64,000 nucleotides of DNA from Muribaculaceae bacterium (GCA_017548365.1 JAFZAC010000007.1:62001-126000); one strand, 5' to 3'. Shown: positions 42,752-52,390, counted from the stretch's first letter. A program made the numbers and translations. Notes: generated from the letters alone by a model not told the origin.

Positions 42752-44267
42752 AAAAGTCGTCATATTAGGAGGAGGATTAGGTGGTTTATTCACCGGAGCG
42801 CTGCTGGCCAAAGAAGGCTATCAGGTGACTATCATTGAGAAAAACAGGACTCTAGGCGGCGGGCTGCAGATGTTCTCACGCAATGGAGTGGCATTTGAGA
42901 CCGGTATGCACATGCTCGGTGGCTTAAGGCCTGATGGCTCAATAAGGAAGATTTGCGATTATCTCGGCATCACATCCCAACTCGACATAAAGCCCACCGA
43001 CCATGACTGCATGGATTCAATAACCTATCTGAGCGATGGCAAAACCTACCGCATTCCCGAGGGCCGCGACAATTTTATTGATTATTTCTCACAACAATTT
43101 CCGCATCAGGCAACAAATATAAAAGCTTATGTCAATAAGCTATATGACTTGAGCGAGGAAGTGGATTTCTTCTACCTCAGGCACGAAACAGGCAACATTT
43201 TCAATCACAGCGAGGAGTTCATGTGGCCTGCCAACAAACTGATTGCTCATTATATCGGAGACGAACGTCTAAGAGATATTTTAGCCTACATGAATCCTAT
43301 GTATGGCGGAGTAGAAAACCGCACTCCAGCCTTCGTTCACGCTCTAATCAACGTGCTATACATCAACGGCACCGACCGATTTGCCGGTGGCAGCCAGCAA
43401 CTTGCCAATGCTTTAGCACAAGTGATAACAAATCGCGGTGGAAAGGTAACAACAAGTGAAAAAGTAACACGTGTGGCTGTGGGCGAAAACAAACTCGTGG
43501 AAAAGGTTGTCTCCGACAAAGGACATGAATTCACTGGCGATGTCTATATCGCAGCATTCCATCCATTCGCTTTGCTTGAGGCAATTGACGACAGCGCTTT
43601 TACAAAAGCCTATAAGGACCGAATCAAGAACGCACCAAACAGCTACTCAACATTCAGCGTGTTCATCTCTTTCAAACCAGAGTCATTCCCCTACATCAAC
43701 CACACATGCTACTTCCAAGACGATTATGGCTCGGTGTGGAGTCACAGTGACTATGACCCTGACACCTGGCCTCGAGGATTCATGTACATGACATCTCCCG
43801 AGCACAACCAAGGCAAGTGGGCAACTAAGATGATTATCAACAGCATCATGAAGTTTGAACAAGTAGAGAAATGGGCCGACACCACTACCGGCAAGCGCGG
43901 TGAAAACTATGAGAAATGGAAGCAGGACCACATCAACAAAGTCCTGCAACGGCTTGAGCAGCTACATCCTGGAATCGGTAATTGCATCGACCACATCACA
44001 GCATCGTCGCCACTCACCATTCGAGACTACTTCAATGTTAAAGATGGAGCAAACTATGGCTTTAGCAAAGATTGCAACAATCTAGCTCTGACACAGCTTT
44101 CCATTTTCACAAAAGTCAAGAATTTATACCTCACTGGGCAATGCATCAATCTGCATGGCATTTGTGGCGTGCCACTCACTGCCGTCAATACTGTCGAGGC
44201 TATAGAGCGCTCCCACGATATAATAGACCGCATCAATAATCATTACCAAATGCTAACTAATTCATGA
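42744..44267 (+). CDS. CrtI-like FAD oxidoreductase, second copy
   Basis: A 507-residue paralogue of the previous gene. It starts at ATG 42744 (an alternative ATG lies at 42738) and overlaps the previous stop codon. FAD loop VILGGGLGGLFTGALLAKEG, then FETGMHMLGGLRP and the C-terminal LYLTGQCINLHGICGVPLTA. The two proteins align along their whole length (for example WPRGxxYM in both), so they arose by tandem duplication. Substrate unknown. Confidence 0.86.
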   Translation: MSEKVVILGGGLGGLFTGALLAKEGYQVTIIEKNRTLGGGLQMFSRNGVAFETGMHMLGGLRPDGSIRKICDYLGITSQLDIKPTDHDCMDSITYLSDGKTYRIPEGRDNFIDYFSQQFPHQATNIKAYVNKLYDLSEEVDFFYLRHETGNIFNHSEEFMWPANKLIAHYIGDERLRDILAYMNPMYGGVENRTPAFVHALINVLYINGTDRFAGGSQQLANALAQVITNRGGKVTTSEKVTRVAVGENKLVEKVVSDKGHEFTGDVYIAAFHPFALLEAIDDSAFTKAYKDRIKNAPNSYSTFSVFISFKPESFPYINHTCYFQDDYGSVWSHSDYDPDTWPRGFMYMTSPEHNQGKWATKMIINSIMKFEQVEKWADTTTGKRGENYEKWKQDHINKVLQRLEQLHPGIGNCIDHITASSPLTIRDYFNVKDGANYGFSKDCNNLALTQLSIFTKVKNLYLTGQCINLHGICGVPLTAVNTVEAIERSHDIIDRINNHYQMLTNS

Positions 44268-45157
44268 AACGGCTTGCCACCATATTGACCATGATTATTG
44301 CCATTGCCACACAGGCAATGGCACAACCACAGGTGATTCGCATATGGCACGGCACACCGGTTGACAAGGAAGATGTGACACTCACGGCCTACGTGCCCGA
44401 GCACCCCAACGGCAAGGCAATTATTGTGTGCCCCGGCGGCAGCTACCACTGGCTTGACCTTAACACCGAGGGTCACGATGTGGCACGACGGCTGAACGAG
44501 CATGGCATTACAGCATTTGTGCTCAAATATCGAGTGGCGGGCATTGCAGCCTTTGTAACCCACTACCGCGTGGCAGGCGGAGGCAACCGTTTCCCACACA
44601 TGCTCCAAGATTTGCAGCGTTCCATACAGCTTGTTAGAGCCAACGCACAGTGCTATGGCATTGATCCAGGTGAAATAGGAGTTATGGGATTCTCGGCTGG
44701 AGGACACATGGCACTCATGGCGGCTGTCTTTGGTAACGATAACTATCTAGAGCAACTAGGCATAACCACGACCGTTGCACTCTCACCCGATTTCATAGCG
44801 CCCATCTATCCGGTTGTGTCGATGACCAATCCTTGCACTCACCGACGCTCACGGCGCGGCATTATGGGCGAGAACAAGGTTGGCGACGAGCAATTGCGCG
44901 CCATGCTCTCTATGGAGCTTCAAGCGAGTAAAATCAAGTGTCCTGTTTTCTTGGTAAACTGTGTTGACGACCCCATAGTCGACTTCCACAACTCGGTGCT
45001 TTTGGACTCAGCACTCACGGCATGCAATGTCGAGCATTGCTACCTGCAATTTGCCACTGGAGGACACGGATTTGGTGCCACACCGTCAAAAACCAGTGCC
45101 GAAGCCGCAACTTGGTTTACATCGTTTTTAAAATGGATTGACACAATAAAAAAATAA
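44264..45157 (+). CDS. Secreted alpha/beta hydrolase with internal tandem duplication
   Basis: A 297-residue esterase of the BD-FAE/acetyl-esterase type with a signal peptide (MKRLATILTMIIAIATQAMA). The oxyanion region is VCPGGSYHWL, the nucleophile is the Ser of GVMGFSAGGHMA, and the acid/base are in DDPIVDFHNS and GGHGFG. It could hydrolyse or transfer ester bonds of the pigment in the periplasm. A 36-bp tandem duplication (44507-44578) inserts 12 residues (ITAFVLKYRVAG then IAAFVTHYRVAG) just before the nucleophile elbow. Frame is kept. Confidence 0.86.
   Translation: MKRLATILTMIIAIATQAMAQPQVIRIWHGTPVDKEDVTLTAYVPEHPNGKAIIVCPGGSYHWLDLNTEGHDVARRLNEHGITAFVLKYRVAGIAAFVTHYRVAGGGNRFPHMLQDLQRSIQLVRANAQCYGIDPGEIGVMGFSAGGHMALMAAVFGNDNYLEQLGITTTVALSPDFIAPIYPVVSMTNPCTHRRSRRGIMGENKVGDEQLRAMLSMELQASKIKCPVFLVNCVDDPIVDFHNSVLLDSALTACNVEHCYLQFATGGHGFGATPSKTSAEAATWFTSFLKWIDTIKK
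44507..44578 (+). repeat. 36-bp in-frame tandem duplication in the hydrolase gene
   Basis: Two neighbouring 36-base units (44507-44542 and 44543-44578) encode ITAFVLKYRVAG and IAAFVTHYRVAG. They have diverged at several bases, so the duplication is not recent. Confidence 0.85.
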
Positions 45158-45163
45158 TATAAT

Positions 45164-46480
45164 ATGACTGATATTGAATTTCAATCACGGGAAGAGATAA
45201 AGGCGTTTCAAGACAAGAGACTCTGTGAAGCCATGGCCTACTTGAAACAGAATTCTCCATACTATAAACGGCTTTTCGACAAGTGCCACATCAACATCAA
45301 CAAGATTACAGGCATTGAAGACCTTGTCGACATTCCTTTCACCGAGAAGAAAGACCTGCAGCTTTTCAATGAGGATTTCCTGTGCGTGCCACGGGAGAAG
45401 GTTATTGACTACATCACCACCAGTGGTACTCTCAGCGACCCAGTTACCTTTGGATGCACCGAGAAGGACTTACAACGCCTTGCCTATAATGAGAAAAAAA
45501 GCTTTATGTGTGCTGGACTTAGACCAGGAAACATCCTGCAACTGATGACCACCATCGACAAGCGATTCATGGCAGGACTTGCCTATTTTCTGGGAATCAG
45601 AGAGCTGGGAGCATCAATCATCAGAGTGGGAAACGGCATTCCCGAGCTCCAGTGGGACACAATCAACCGCATCAAGCCCGACAGCATCATGTGTGTGCCG
45701 TCGTTCATTCCTAAAATCATACAATATGCCGAAGACCACGGCATCGACTACCGCAATTCCAGCATAAAGAAAATCATTGGTATTGGCGAGGGACTGCGCA
45801 ATCAGGACTTCTCGCTAAATCTGCTGGGACGGCAAATTAAATCTAAGTGGGATGTTGAGCTATATGCCACCTATTCCAGCACCGAGATGGGTGCAACTTT
45901 CAGCGAGTGCGAGTATGGTATGGGCGGGCATGTGCACCCCGAGCTAATTATAGTGGAAATAATAGGAGAAGACAACATGCATGTCACCGATGGCGAGATT
46001 GGCGAAGTGGTAGTGACCACTCTAGGAGTGGAAGGAATGCCTTTGCTACGTTTCCGCACAGGAGACATGTGCGCCAAGATAGTGGAACAATGCAAGTGCG
46101 GACGCAACAGCTATCGACTCACACCACTCGTTGGGCGCAAGAACAACATGATTAAACTCAAGGGCACTACGCTCTATCCGCCTGCCATCAACGATGTGCT
46201 CGACAACACCAATTATGTGCAGAACTATGTGGTCTATGTACGAAACTCCGAGTCAGGAACCGACGAGGTGCTGGTAAAAGTGGGACTCAACGACGATGTG
46301 GTCAACACCCACCCCACTCTCTCCAAACATCGTGACCGTGCAGTAAGCGAACTTAAGAACCGCTTCCGCGCACACCTCAGAGTGGCGCCAATTGTTGAGA
46401 TTTGCCCTGTGGATGAAATTCAAAGGATTAATTTCCCTCCTAAAACCAGGAAACCAATCAAGTTTATTGACCAAAGATAA
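45164..46480 (+). CDS. AMP-dependent aryl-acid ligase (phenylacetyl-CoA-ligase type)
   Basis: A 438-residue adenylate-forming enzyme of the PaaK kind. The P-loop equivalent is TTSGTLSDPVTFG (about 84-96). YATYSSTEMGATFSECE (about 231-247), RFRTGDMCAKIVEQCKCGR and GRKNNMIKLKGTTLYP are family signatures. It most likely activates p-coumarate from the ammonia-lyase and loads it on CoA or an ACP as starter. It takes the role ApeH-like ligases have in aryl-polyene clusters. Confidence 0.86.
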   Translation: MTDIEFQSREEIKAFQDKRLCEAMAYLKQNSPYYKRLFDKCHININKITGIEDLVDIPFTEKKDLQLFNEDFLCVPREKVIDYITTSGTLSDPVTFGCTEKDLQRLAYNEKKSFMCAGLRPGNILQLMTTIDKRFMAGLAYFLGIRELGASIIRVGNGIPELQWDTINRIKPDSIMCVPSFIPKIIQYAEDHGIDYRNSSIKKIIGIGEGLRNQDFSLNLLGRQIKSKWDVELYATYSSTEMGATFSECEYGMGGHVHPELIIVEIIGEDNMHVTDGEIGEVVVTTLGVEGMPLLRFRTGDMCAKIVEQCKCGRNSYRLTPLVGRKNNMIKLKGTTLYPPAINDVLDNTNYVQNYVVYVRNSESGTDEVLVKVGLNDDVVNTHPTLSKHRDRAVSELKNRFRAHLRVAPIVEICPVDEIQRINFPPKTRKPIKFIDQR

Positions 46481-46492
46481 ATATTCAACATT

Positions 46493-47626
46493 ATGAAACC
46501 TTACGAAAAAGAATTTGACGAAATCAGACCTTTTTACGACAGCGAGATTCCCGATGCGATGAAACGCATTGTCAATGCCGACGCATTCCCGCTCATCGCC
46601 TCATGGGTATTCCCCGACAAGGAGCTGAAAGAAGTGAAACAGCTAATGCTGTCATTTGATAATATAGAGCAATTCCAAACCGATGTGATGATTCCGGTCA
46701 ACCAACAGGTGATAAAACGTTCTATCGACAAGTTCACTTATAATGGACTGGAACGGCTTGATCCTGACAAGCAATACCTTTTTGTCAGCAATCATCGCGA
46801 CATCATGCTTGATGCTTGTCTGCTAAACTATATCCTGCTGAGCAATGGGCACCACACTTCGCAAATCACTTTCGGTGCCAACTTGATGTATCCAGGAGTG
46901 GTAACCGACATTGGCAAATCCAACAAAATGTTCAAAGTGGAGAGGGGTGGAAAGATGAGAGACTTCTATCTGTCTTCGCTTTTGCTTAGCAAATACATCA
47001 GGAGCACGATTGTCAACCAGAAAGAAAGTGTGTGGATTGCACAACGTAATGGGAGAACCAAGGATGGAATAGACCGCACCGAGCCGGCTCTAATCAATAT
47101 GTTCTCTCTTAGTGAGAAATATGACAAAATACTAGCCCTCAGCGAATTGCACATCTTGCCAGTAAGCATCAGTTACGAATGGGAGTGTTGCGACATCCTA
47201 AAGGCGATTGAACTTTATGAAAGCCGTCACGAGCGTTATGTGAAAAAGCCAGGCGAGGACCTCAACAGCATTCTTACCGGTGTTCTACAAAAGAAAGGAA
47301 AGGTAAACTTCACATTCTGCCCAGAAATTACCGAGACAGAGCTTCGCAAATACGAGAACTACACCAAGAAGGATTACTACCGCGAGGTGGCGGCTCTTAT
47401 CGACCGTCGAATAAACAGCGCCTACATGCTCACCCCTAACAACTACATTGCCCACGACATACGTTACGGACAACGCAAGTATTCGAAATATTACACTCAA
47501 GAGCAGTATGACCGCTTTGTTACGCATGCCAAGAAGCTCAATGAATATGACGTAGACGAACCCTCAGTGCTCATGGATATCTTTTTGGGAATATACTCCA
47601 ATCCCATCAACAGCAAGCAACAGTAG
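46493..47626 (+). CDS. 1-acylglycerol-3-phosphate acyltransferase family protein
   Basis: A 377-residue acyltransferase. The active-site motif is SNHRDIMLDACLLNYIL (HRD-IMLD in place of HX4D, a form common in Bacteroidota homologues). The region FKVERGGKMRDFYLSSLLLSKYI follows it, and IAQRNGRTKDGIDRT corresponds to the EGTRS block. Third acyltransferase of the cluster, so the product may carry more than one ester. It starts 12 bases after the ligase gene. Confidence 0.8.
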   Translation: MKPYEKEFDEIRPFYDSEIPDAMKRIVNADAFPLIASWVFPDKELKEVKQLMLSFDNIEQFQTDVMIPVNQQVIKRSIDKFTYNGLERLDPDKQYLFVSNHRDIMLDACLLNYILLSNGHHTSQITFGANLMYPGVVTDIGKSNKMFKVERGGKMRDFYLSSLLLSKYIRSTIVNQKESVWIAQRNGRTKDGIDRTEPALINMFSLSEKYDKILALSELHILPVSISYEWECCDILKAIELYESRHERYVKKPGEDLNSILTGVLQKKGKVNFTFCPEITETELRKYENYTKKDYYREVAALIDRRINSAYMLTPNNYIAHDIRYGQRKYSKYYTQEQYDRFVTHAKKLNEYDVDEPSVLMDIFLGIYSNPINSKQQ

Positions 47627-47645
47627 ACACTAAAACTCAACGACA

Positions 47646-50123
47646 GTGAATGAGCGATACATACATATTATAACGTTGATACTGCTTTGCCTGTTTGCAC
47701 AACAGGCACATGCGGCCAACAAGCTCATTCAAGGTCATGTGGTAAACGCCATCGACAACTCTACGGTTAAAGAGGCAACAATCATTGTCAACTCAAGAGC
47801 ACAGCACATAACCAAAGCCGATGAATTTGGGCTCTTTGCTTTGGAATGTAAGCAAGGAGACACAATTATTGTCGAAGCCAACGGATTTGAGAGCCTACAA
47901 AGAGTGATTACAGGAAAAGAACCCACTTTGCTAACTTTTCCACTCTTGCCAATTAATGTAGACCTCAACGAGGTGGTTGTCAAAGCTGGCAAATATTCTA
48001 AAAAGGACAACCCTGCAGTGGAACTGGCAAAAAAACTCATCAAGCGACGAGATGAGGGAAAACTGGAAAGTCTAGACTACTATCAACGCACAAGCTCACA
48101 ACGAGTTGCTTATGGATTAAACGACTTTTCGGCAAAACCCGACAACCACATCCTCAACCATTACTCTTTTCTCGCCGAATATGCCGACACGGTGACCATC
48201 GATCAGGTCGAAAGAATGGTGTTGCCCATCTCGATAACACACTCAATAGTAGATGAGAGTTTCAGCAAGGAGACTGGACACCGCGACACAGTGATGACAT
48301 CAACTCATGCAGGTCTCGACGAGAGCTTTGACATAGAGGGCATTCAAGCGTTTCTGGCAAAGATGATTTGTGAAGTTGATATCTTCCAGAACGATATTCC
48401 TTTCATGAACAACCGTTTTGTTAGCCCGTTGTCAACCATCGGCACTACCTACTACAAGTATTTCCTGGGCGACTCTGTCGTGATTGAGAGTGATAGCTGT
48501 GTGATTCTCGAGTTCACTCCTTTCACACCACAGGCAATGGGATTCAATGGCAGGTTATATGTTACCACCGACAGCACTCTATTCATCAAGCGTGTAGAAC
48601 TCTCGCTTCCCAAGTCCATCAACCTCAACTTCATTGGCGACATGGCTGTGACACAGACCTATCAACTCTTGCATGGCGCAAGAGCACCCATTAGCAAAGA
48701 GCTCATAGTTGAATTCCTTATCTTCAAGAATGCACAAACCCTGTATGCCCAACAATCTACCACTTATAGCGATTACAACTTTGCCACAGGGCCCTCATTC
48801 AGCGGCAGTAACAACGACATCATCAATAGGCTGCATGGTGTTGACGACATTAGTCAGATGTTAAGGAAATTGCGCAGCAATAAGAGCTTTTTTTGGAGCG
48901 AATTTGTTATCAAGGCATTCGCGCTGGAATATATTCCCACAGCAACGAAGGCTAGTGATAGCTACTTTGACATTGGTCCCATTGGGTCGCTGTTTTCTTC
49001 CAACAAGCTCGAAGGCTTCAGAACACGTTTGGGTGGACGAACTACCACAAGGTTGAGCAACCATTTCTTTCTTGACGGATATCTGGCTATGGGATGGAAA
49101 GACCACAAACTCAAATACCGAGCACGGGCTGTATACTCGTTAACACCCAAGAAGCAGTTTGTTGAGGAATATCCCATTAGTTCTATCACACTACTCCACC
49201 AGTATGATACGCACTTGCTGGGACATGACTTCCTATACTCGCAGGCCGATAATATTCTATTCTCTTTCTCCCGAGCTCCCGACGACAAGCGACTTTATCG
49301 CCGCATCACTTCATTCACTTTCAAGCAGGAAATCAAACGAGGACTAATCTTCTCTCTCTCGCTGAGTCACAACATGTATGAGCCAACAGTATACGTGCCA
49401 TTTATCGATGGATACGGCAACTTGTACAACAATTACAAAGCATGGGAAATAACCTTTGGGATGAGATTCTCTCCAGGAGAGAAGTTTCTCGTCAATTATC
49501 ACGGACGCACATCGGTGACCGAAGATGCACCCATCTTCACACTGTCACACACTTTTACTCCAAGCAACACAGCACTAGGCACGAGACTGTCAAATCGAAC
49601 TGAACTTGGCATGCAAAAACGGTTCTGGCTTTCAGCGGCAGGATATATTGACATGATTGTCAAAGCCTCTAAACAGTGGAACAAGGTGCACTACTTTGAC
49701 CTCCTATTGCCTAATGCCAATCTCACTTACAACATACAATCTGAAAGCTATGCACTGCTCAATCTCATGGAGTTCATAAACGACCAGCAGCTATCATGGG
49801 ATGTCACTTACATGCTCAATGGTGCAATCATGAACCGCATTCCTCTACTCAAGAAACTTAAGTTACGTGAAGTAATAAGCTTTAGGGGACTATGGGGAAG
49901 TCTCAAAGAGGACAATAACCCTGATGCCAATCCTGAACTACTTCAGCTACCGCCTGAGGTTGTTTACCAGTCCATGGGAAAGAAACCATATATGGAAATA
50001 GGAGTCGGAATCGACAACATTCTCAAACTCTTCCGCATCGACTACGTGTGGCGTCTTACCTACCGCGACACACCTGGCACCGACCGCCACGGAATCCGGT
50101 TTTCACTCCATTTCTCATTCTAA
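47646..50123 (+). CDS. Outer-membrane protein with CarboxypepD_reg and DUF5686-type barrel
   Basis: An 825-residue protein starting at a GTG; the following signal peptide (ITLILLCLFAQQAHA) supports it. A carboxypeptidase-regulatory-like domain at about 27-105 (GHVVNAIDNSTVKEATIIVN) is followed by LNEVVVKAGKYSKKDNPAVELAKKLIKR, typical of the DUF5686 family, and then a large beta-barrel ending with the aromatic FSLHFSF. It is a plausible outer-membrane assembly or receptor component for the pigment lipid. Last gene of the run. Confidence 0.82.
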   Translation: MNERYIHIITLILLCLFAQQAHAANKLIQGHVVNAIDNSTVKEATIIVNSRAQHITKADEFGLFALECKQGDTIIVEANGFESLQRVITGKEPTLLTFPLLPINVDLNEVVVKAGKYSKKDNPAVELAKKLIKRRDEGKLESLDYYQRTSSQRVAYGLNDFSAKPDNHILNHYSFLAEYADTVTIDQVERMVLPISITHSIVDESFSKETGHRDTVMTSTHAGLDESFDIEGIQAFLAKMICEVDIFQNDIPFMNNRFVSPLSTIGTTYYKYFLGDSVVIESDSCVILEFTPFTPQAMGFNGRLYVTTDSTLFIKRVELSLPKSINLNFIGDMAVTQTYQLLHGARAPISKELIVEFLIFKNAQTLYAQQSTTYSDYNFATGPSFSGSNNDIINRLHGVDDISQMLRKLRSNKSFFWSEFVIKAFALEYIPTATKASDSYFDIGPIGSLFSSNKLEGFRTRLGGRTTTRLSNHFFLDGYLAMGWKDHKLKYRARAVYSLTPKKQFVEEYPISSITLLHQYDTHLLGHDFLYSQADNILFSFSRAPDDKRLYRRITSFTFKQEIKRGLIFSLSLSHNMYEPTVYVPFIDGYGNLYNNYKAWEITFGMRFSPGEKFLVNYHGRTSVTEDAPIFTLSHTFTPSNTALGTRLSNRTELGMQKRFWLSAAGYIDMIVKASKQWNKVHYFDLLLPNANLTYNIQSESYALLNLMEFINDQQLSWDVTYMLNGAIMNRIPLLKKLKLREVISFRGLWGSLKEDNNPDANPELLQLPPEVVYQSMGKKPYMEIGVGIDNILKLFRIDYVWRLTYRDTPGTDRHGIRFSLHFSF

Positions 50124-50362
50124 CAACCTATTTTAGAGTAAACTCTTTTTTTGTTGCTTTAGGAACAATGCAACATTACCATTGCACATGCACAAAAATC
50201 CTAGAGCTCTAAAGCATTGCGCCGTAAGCACGGCGTTCAAAAAAGTATCCATTTTGTCCTACAACCGCACCAGGCGGCTTCACTTAACACTTAAAACTTG
50301 TCTTTATTCATAGATAATTCCTGACTATTTGTCTAAAATATGCCATTCAAAATGCTTACATT
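50124..50362. other. Non-coding gap after the polyene cluster
   Basis: About 240 bases without a gene. It contains a weak terminator near the start (50135-50152), a GC-rich hairpin CGCCGT/ACGGCG (50220-50235) and short ttaacactta-type runs near 50285-50297. No RNA gene is recognised. Confidence 0.5.
50135..50152 (+). terminator. Short terminator of the polyene cluster
   Basis: AGAG/CTCT (4-bp stem, TAAA loop) followed by a run of seven T. The stem is short, but the T run is good. It lies 11 bases after the last stop codon. Confidence 0.4.
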
Positions 50363-50374
50363 TTTAGACAAATA

Positions 50375-50405
50375 TTGCACATTTGTTTTTGATTTTGTAT
50401 TTTTG
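50375..50405 (+). promoter_or_regulatory. Promoter of the dockerin-like secreted protein gene
   Basis: TATTTTTG at 50398-50405 with an ATTG (near TTTG) ending 20 bases before it. Transcription would start about 30 nt before the ATG at 50441. Confidence 0.55.
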
Positions 50406-50440
50406 CACACATTATTAGAAACACAACATCTTTAGCAAAA

Positions 50441-51940
50441 ATGAAAAAGACACTTATTCTAGTACTGCTCACCTTGGCTGCAGCTTTTGGACACAAAGCC
50501 AATGCTCTCACAGGAGATGTGGACGGCGACGGAATTGTAACTGCAAACGACATCACTGCACTTTACAACTATCTTCTAAATGGAGATGTAACCTTCCTTT
50601 CAACAAGTGATGTTGATGGTGACGGAACAATCAGTGCTGCCGATATTACCGTTATTTACAATATTCTACTCAATGGCGAGGAACCAGGCCCCGATATCGA
50701 CGACTACACAGTAAATATCGTCTATGACGGTAACAGCGCCACAGTCACAGTAGCCAAAAACATTAAGAACTATATGACAGTGGCCATCAATGGAGCTCAC
50801 GTCAATATTGTGGCTGCTGACGCTCTTCAAGACTCGATCATCTACAACTTGAGCGGCTCAACTACCAACGGCTCGTTCTATATGGACGGTGATTACAAAT
50901 GCTACGTCAACCTCACCGACCTGACCATTCACAACCCCGATAGTGCTGCCATCAATATCGACAACAGCAAACGCATTGACTTGACCCTTAACGGCAACAA
51001 CACCCTTACCGATGCCACTGGTGGCCAACAGAAAGCCTGCTGCTTCATCAATGGTCACGTCGTAATTGCCGGAAATGGAACTCTCACTATTACTGGCAAC
51101 TCAAAGCATGCCTATTTCAGCGATGAATATACACGCATCACAAGCGGCATTATCAATGTGTTGAACTCGGTGAGCGATGGTTTCCACATCAACCAGTATC
51201 TCCAAATGGATGGTGGAACTGTAACTATCAACACTACTGGAGGCGATGGAGTTGACGTGGGATGCACTAAAGATGAAACCGACACTAACAATGGCCAGTT
51301 CATTATGAACAATGGAACACTCAACGTCACAACTACAGCAAACACTGTGAAAGCCATCAAGAGTGAATCAATTATGACCATAGCTGGCGGCAACATCACA
51401 GCGTCAACTAGCGGCAATGCCGTCTATGACGCCACCCAAGACGACATCAGCAGTTGTGCAGCAATCAAGTGCGACAGCACTTTCAACATGACCAACGGCA
51501 ATGTCTATCTCACCAGTACAGGTATAGGAGGCAAAGGACTGAACACCGACGGCAGTGTCAACATCAGTGGCGGCACATTCACCGCAGTGACTACAGGCGA
51601 TGTATATGAATACTCATCCACCCACGACACCAAGGCTGGCGGCATCAAGGCCGATGGAGCCATCACCATCAGTGGCGGCACCGTAAAGGTAGCTGCCAGC
51701 AAAGACGATGCGCGAGCATTCAACGGTAAGTGCGGCTTCTTCACCAACGGCGGTTACATCTTGGGCATTGGCGGCAGATCCTCAACAGTAAGCACTGGTT
51801 ATACTCAAAAGTATAAATATCTGCGCAACCAAGTCATCACCGGAGGAACGACCTACACTCAAGAAGGCATCTCATTTGCCATACCTTCTATTTACAACAA
51901 CCCCGCAGCTATGGTAATAGTCTCTACGCCTAATATGTAA
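50441..51940 (+). CDS. Secreted dockerin-like / beta-helix protein (DUF4353-like)
   Basis: A 499-residue protein with a signal peptide (about 1-22). Directly after it come two dockerin type I-like repeats: GDVDGDGIVTANDITALYN (about 25-43) and SDVDGDGTISAADITVIYN (about 56-74), each with a calcium-loop and helix. The rest is a long right-handed beta-helix-like region with many Asn, Thr and Gly residues (for example NGTLNVTTTANTVKAIKS), matching carbohydrate-binding-domain (DUF4353) proteins of gut Bacteroidales. It is probably surface exposed. Dockerins are usually C-terminal, so the N-terminal place is unusual. Confidence 0.8.
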   Translation: MKKTLILVLLTLAAAFGHKANALTGDVDGDGIVTANDITALYNYLLNGDVTFLSTSDVDGDGTISAADITVIYNILLNGEEPGPDIDDYTVNIVYDGNSATVTVAKNIKNYMTVAINGAHVNIVAADALQDSIIYNLSGSTTNGSFYMDGDYKCYVNLTDLTIHNPDSAAINIDNSKRIDLTLNGNNTLTDATGGQQKACCFINGHVVIAGNGTLTITGNSKHAYFSDEYTRITSGIINVLNSVSDGFHINQYLQMDGGTVTINTTGGDGVDVGCTKDETDTNNGQFIMNNGTLNVTTTANTVKAIKSESIMTIAGGNITASTSGNAVYDATQDDISSCAAIKCDSTFNMTNGNVYLTSTGIGGKGLNTDGSVNISGGTFTAVTTGDVYEYSSTHDTKAGGIKADGAITISGGTVKVAASKDDARAFNGKCGFFTNGGYILGIGGRSSTVSTGYTQKYKYLRNQVITGGTTYTQEGISFAIPSIYNNPAAMVIVSTPNM

Positions 51941-51970
51941 CGACACATCAAGCCACAATATAAAAAAACA

Positions 51971-52005
51971 CGTCCTCAAAGTGGGTTTAATTCACTTTGA
52001 GGACG
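51971..52005. terminator. Strong bidirectional terminator
   Basis: A perfect 13-bp stem (51971-51983 with 51993-52005) with a 9-nt loop between convergent genes. The minus-strand side has a T run (TGTTTTTTTA); the plus side has a weaker one. Confidence 0.9.
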
Positions 52006-52027
52006 CATATTTTACAAGTCACATTTG

Positions 52028-52390
52028 TTATAGAGTGATGTTGATGCTTGTAGTACGGAAACTAAAAAGATTGTCGCTCAGTTGCGTGTTGCCTATGTTG
52101 AGCGAGTAGTTCTTCTGCGAACGCGCCTTCACCACAGGCACGACAAACTCAATATCCTTTTTGTCGGGAGTGACGACATATTGAATTTGCTGATTTTTCT
52201 CGTTGAGCAAGACCAGCGAGTCTACATTTTGTGCATCGAGGTGCTGTAAAATCTCATCCACAGGCACCTTCACCGTCACATTTGTTGTATCGGTGCGATG
52301 ATTGTTTGAAATGAGGATATTGACGTTGTTCTTATTGGCGCATGAGACAAACATCAACCCCATCGCTACTATAATCAACATTTTTTTCAT
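52028..52390 (-). CDS. Small lipoprotein of unknown function
   Basis: A 120-residue protein with a lipobox at MFVSCANK (lipidated Cys17). The mature part has beta-rich segments (TTNVTVKVPVDEILQHLD, KDIEFVVPVVKARSQKNYSL) and no recognised domain. It overlaps the upstream membrane-protein gene by four bases (ATGA), so the two are translationally coupled and may form a complex. Confidence 0.75.
   Translation of the reverse strand: MKKMLIIVAMGLMFVSCANKNNVNILISNNHRTDTTNVTVKVPVDEILQHLDAQNVDSLVLLNEKNQQIQYVVTPDKKDIEFVVPVVKARSQKNYSLNIGNTQLSDNLFSFRTTSINITL

Noticed and set aside
22843..50123. A dialkylresorcinol/flexirubin cluster in the strict sense
   Set aside because: No DarA-like or DarB-like KSIII/aromatase genes are present, so only the aryl-polyene half is supported.
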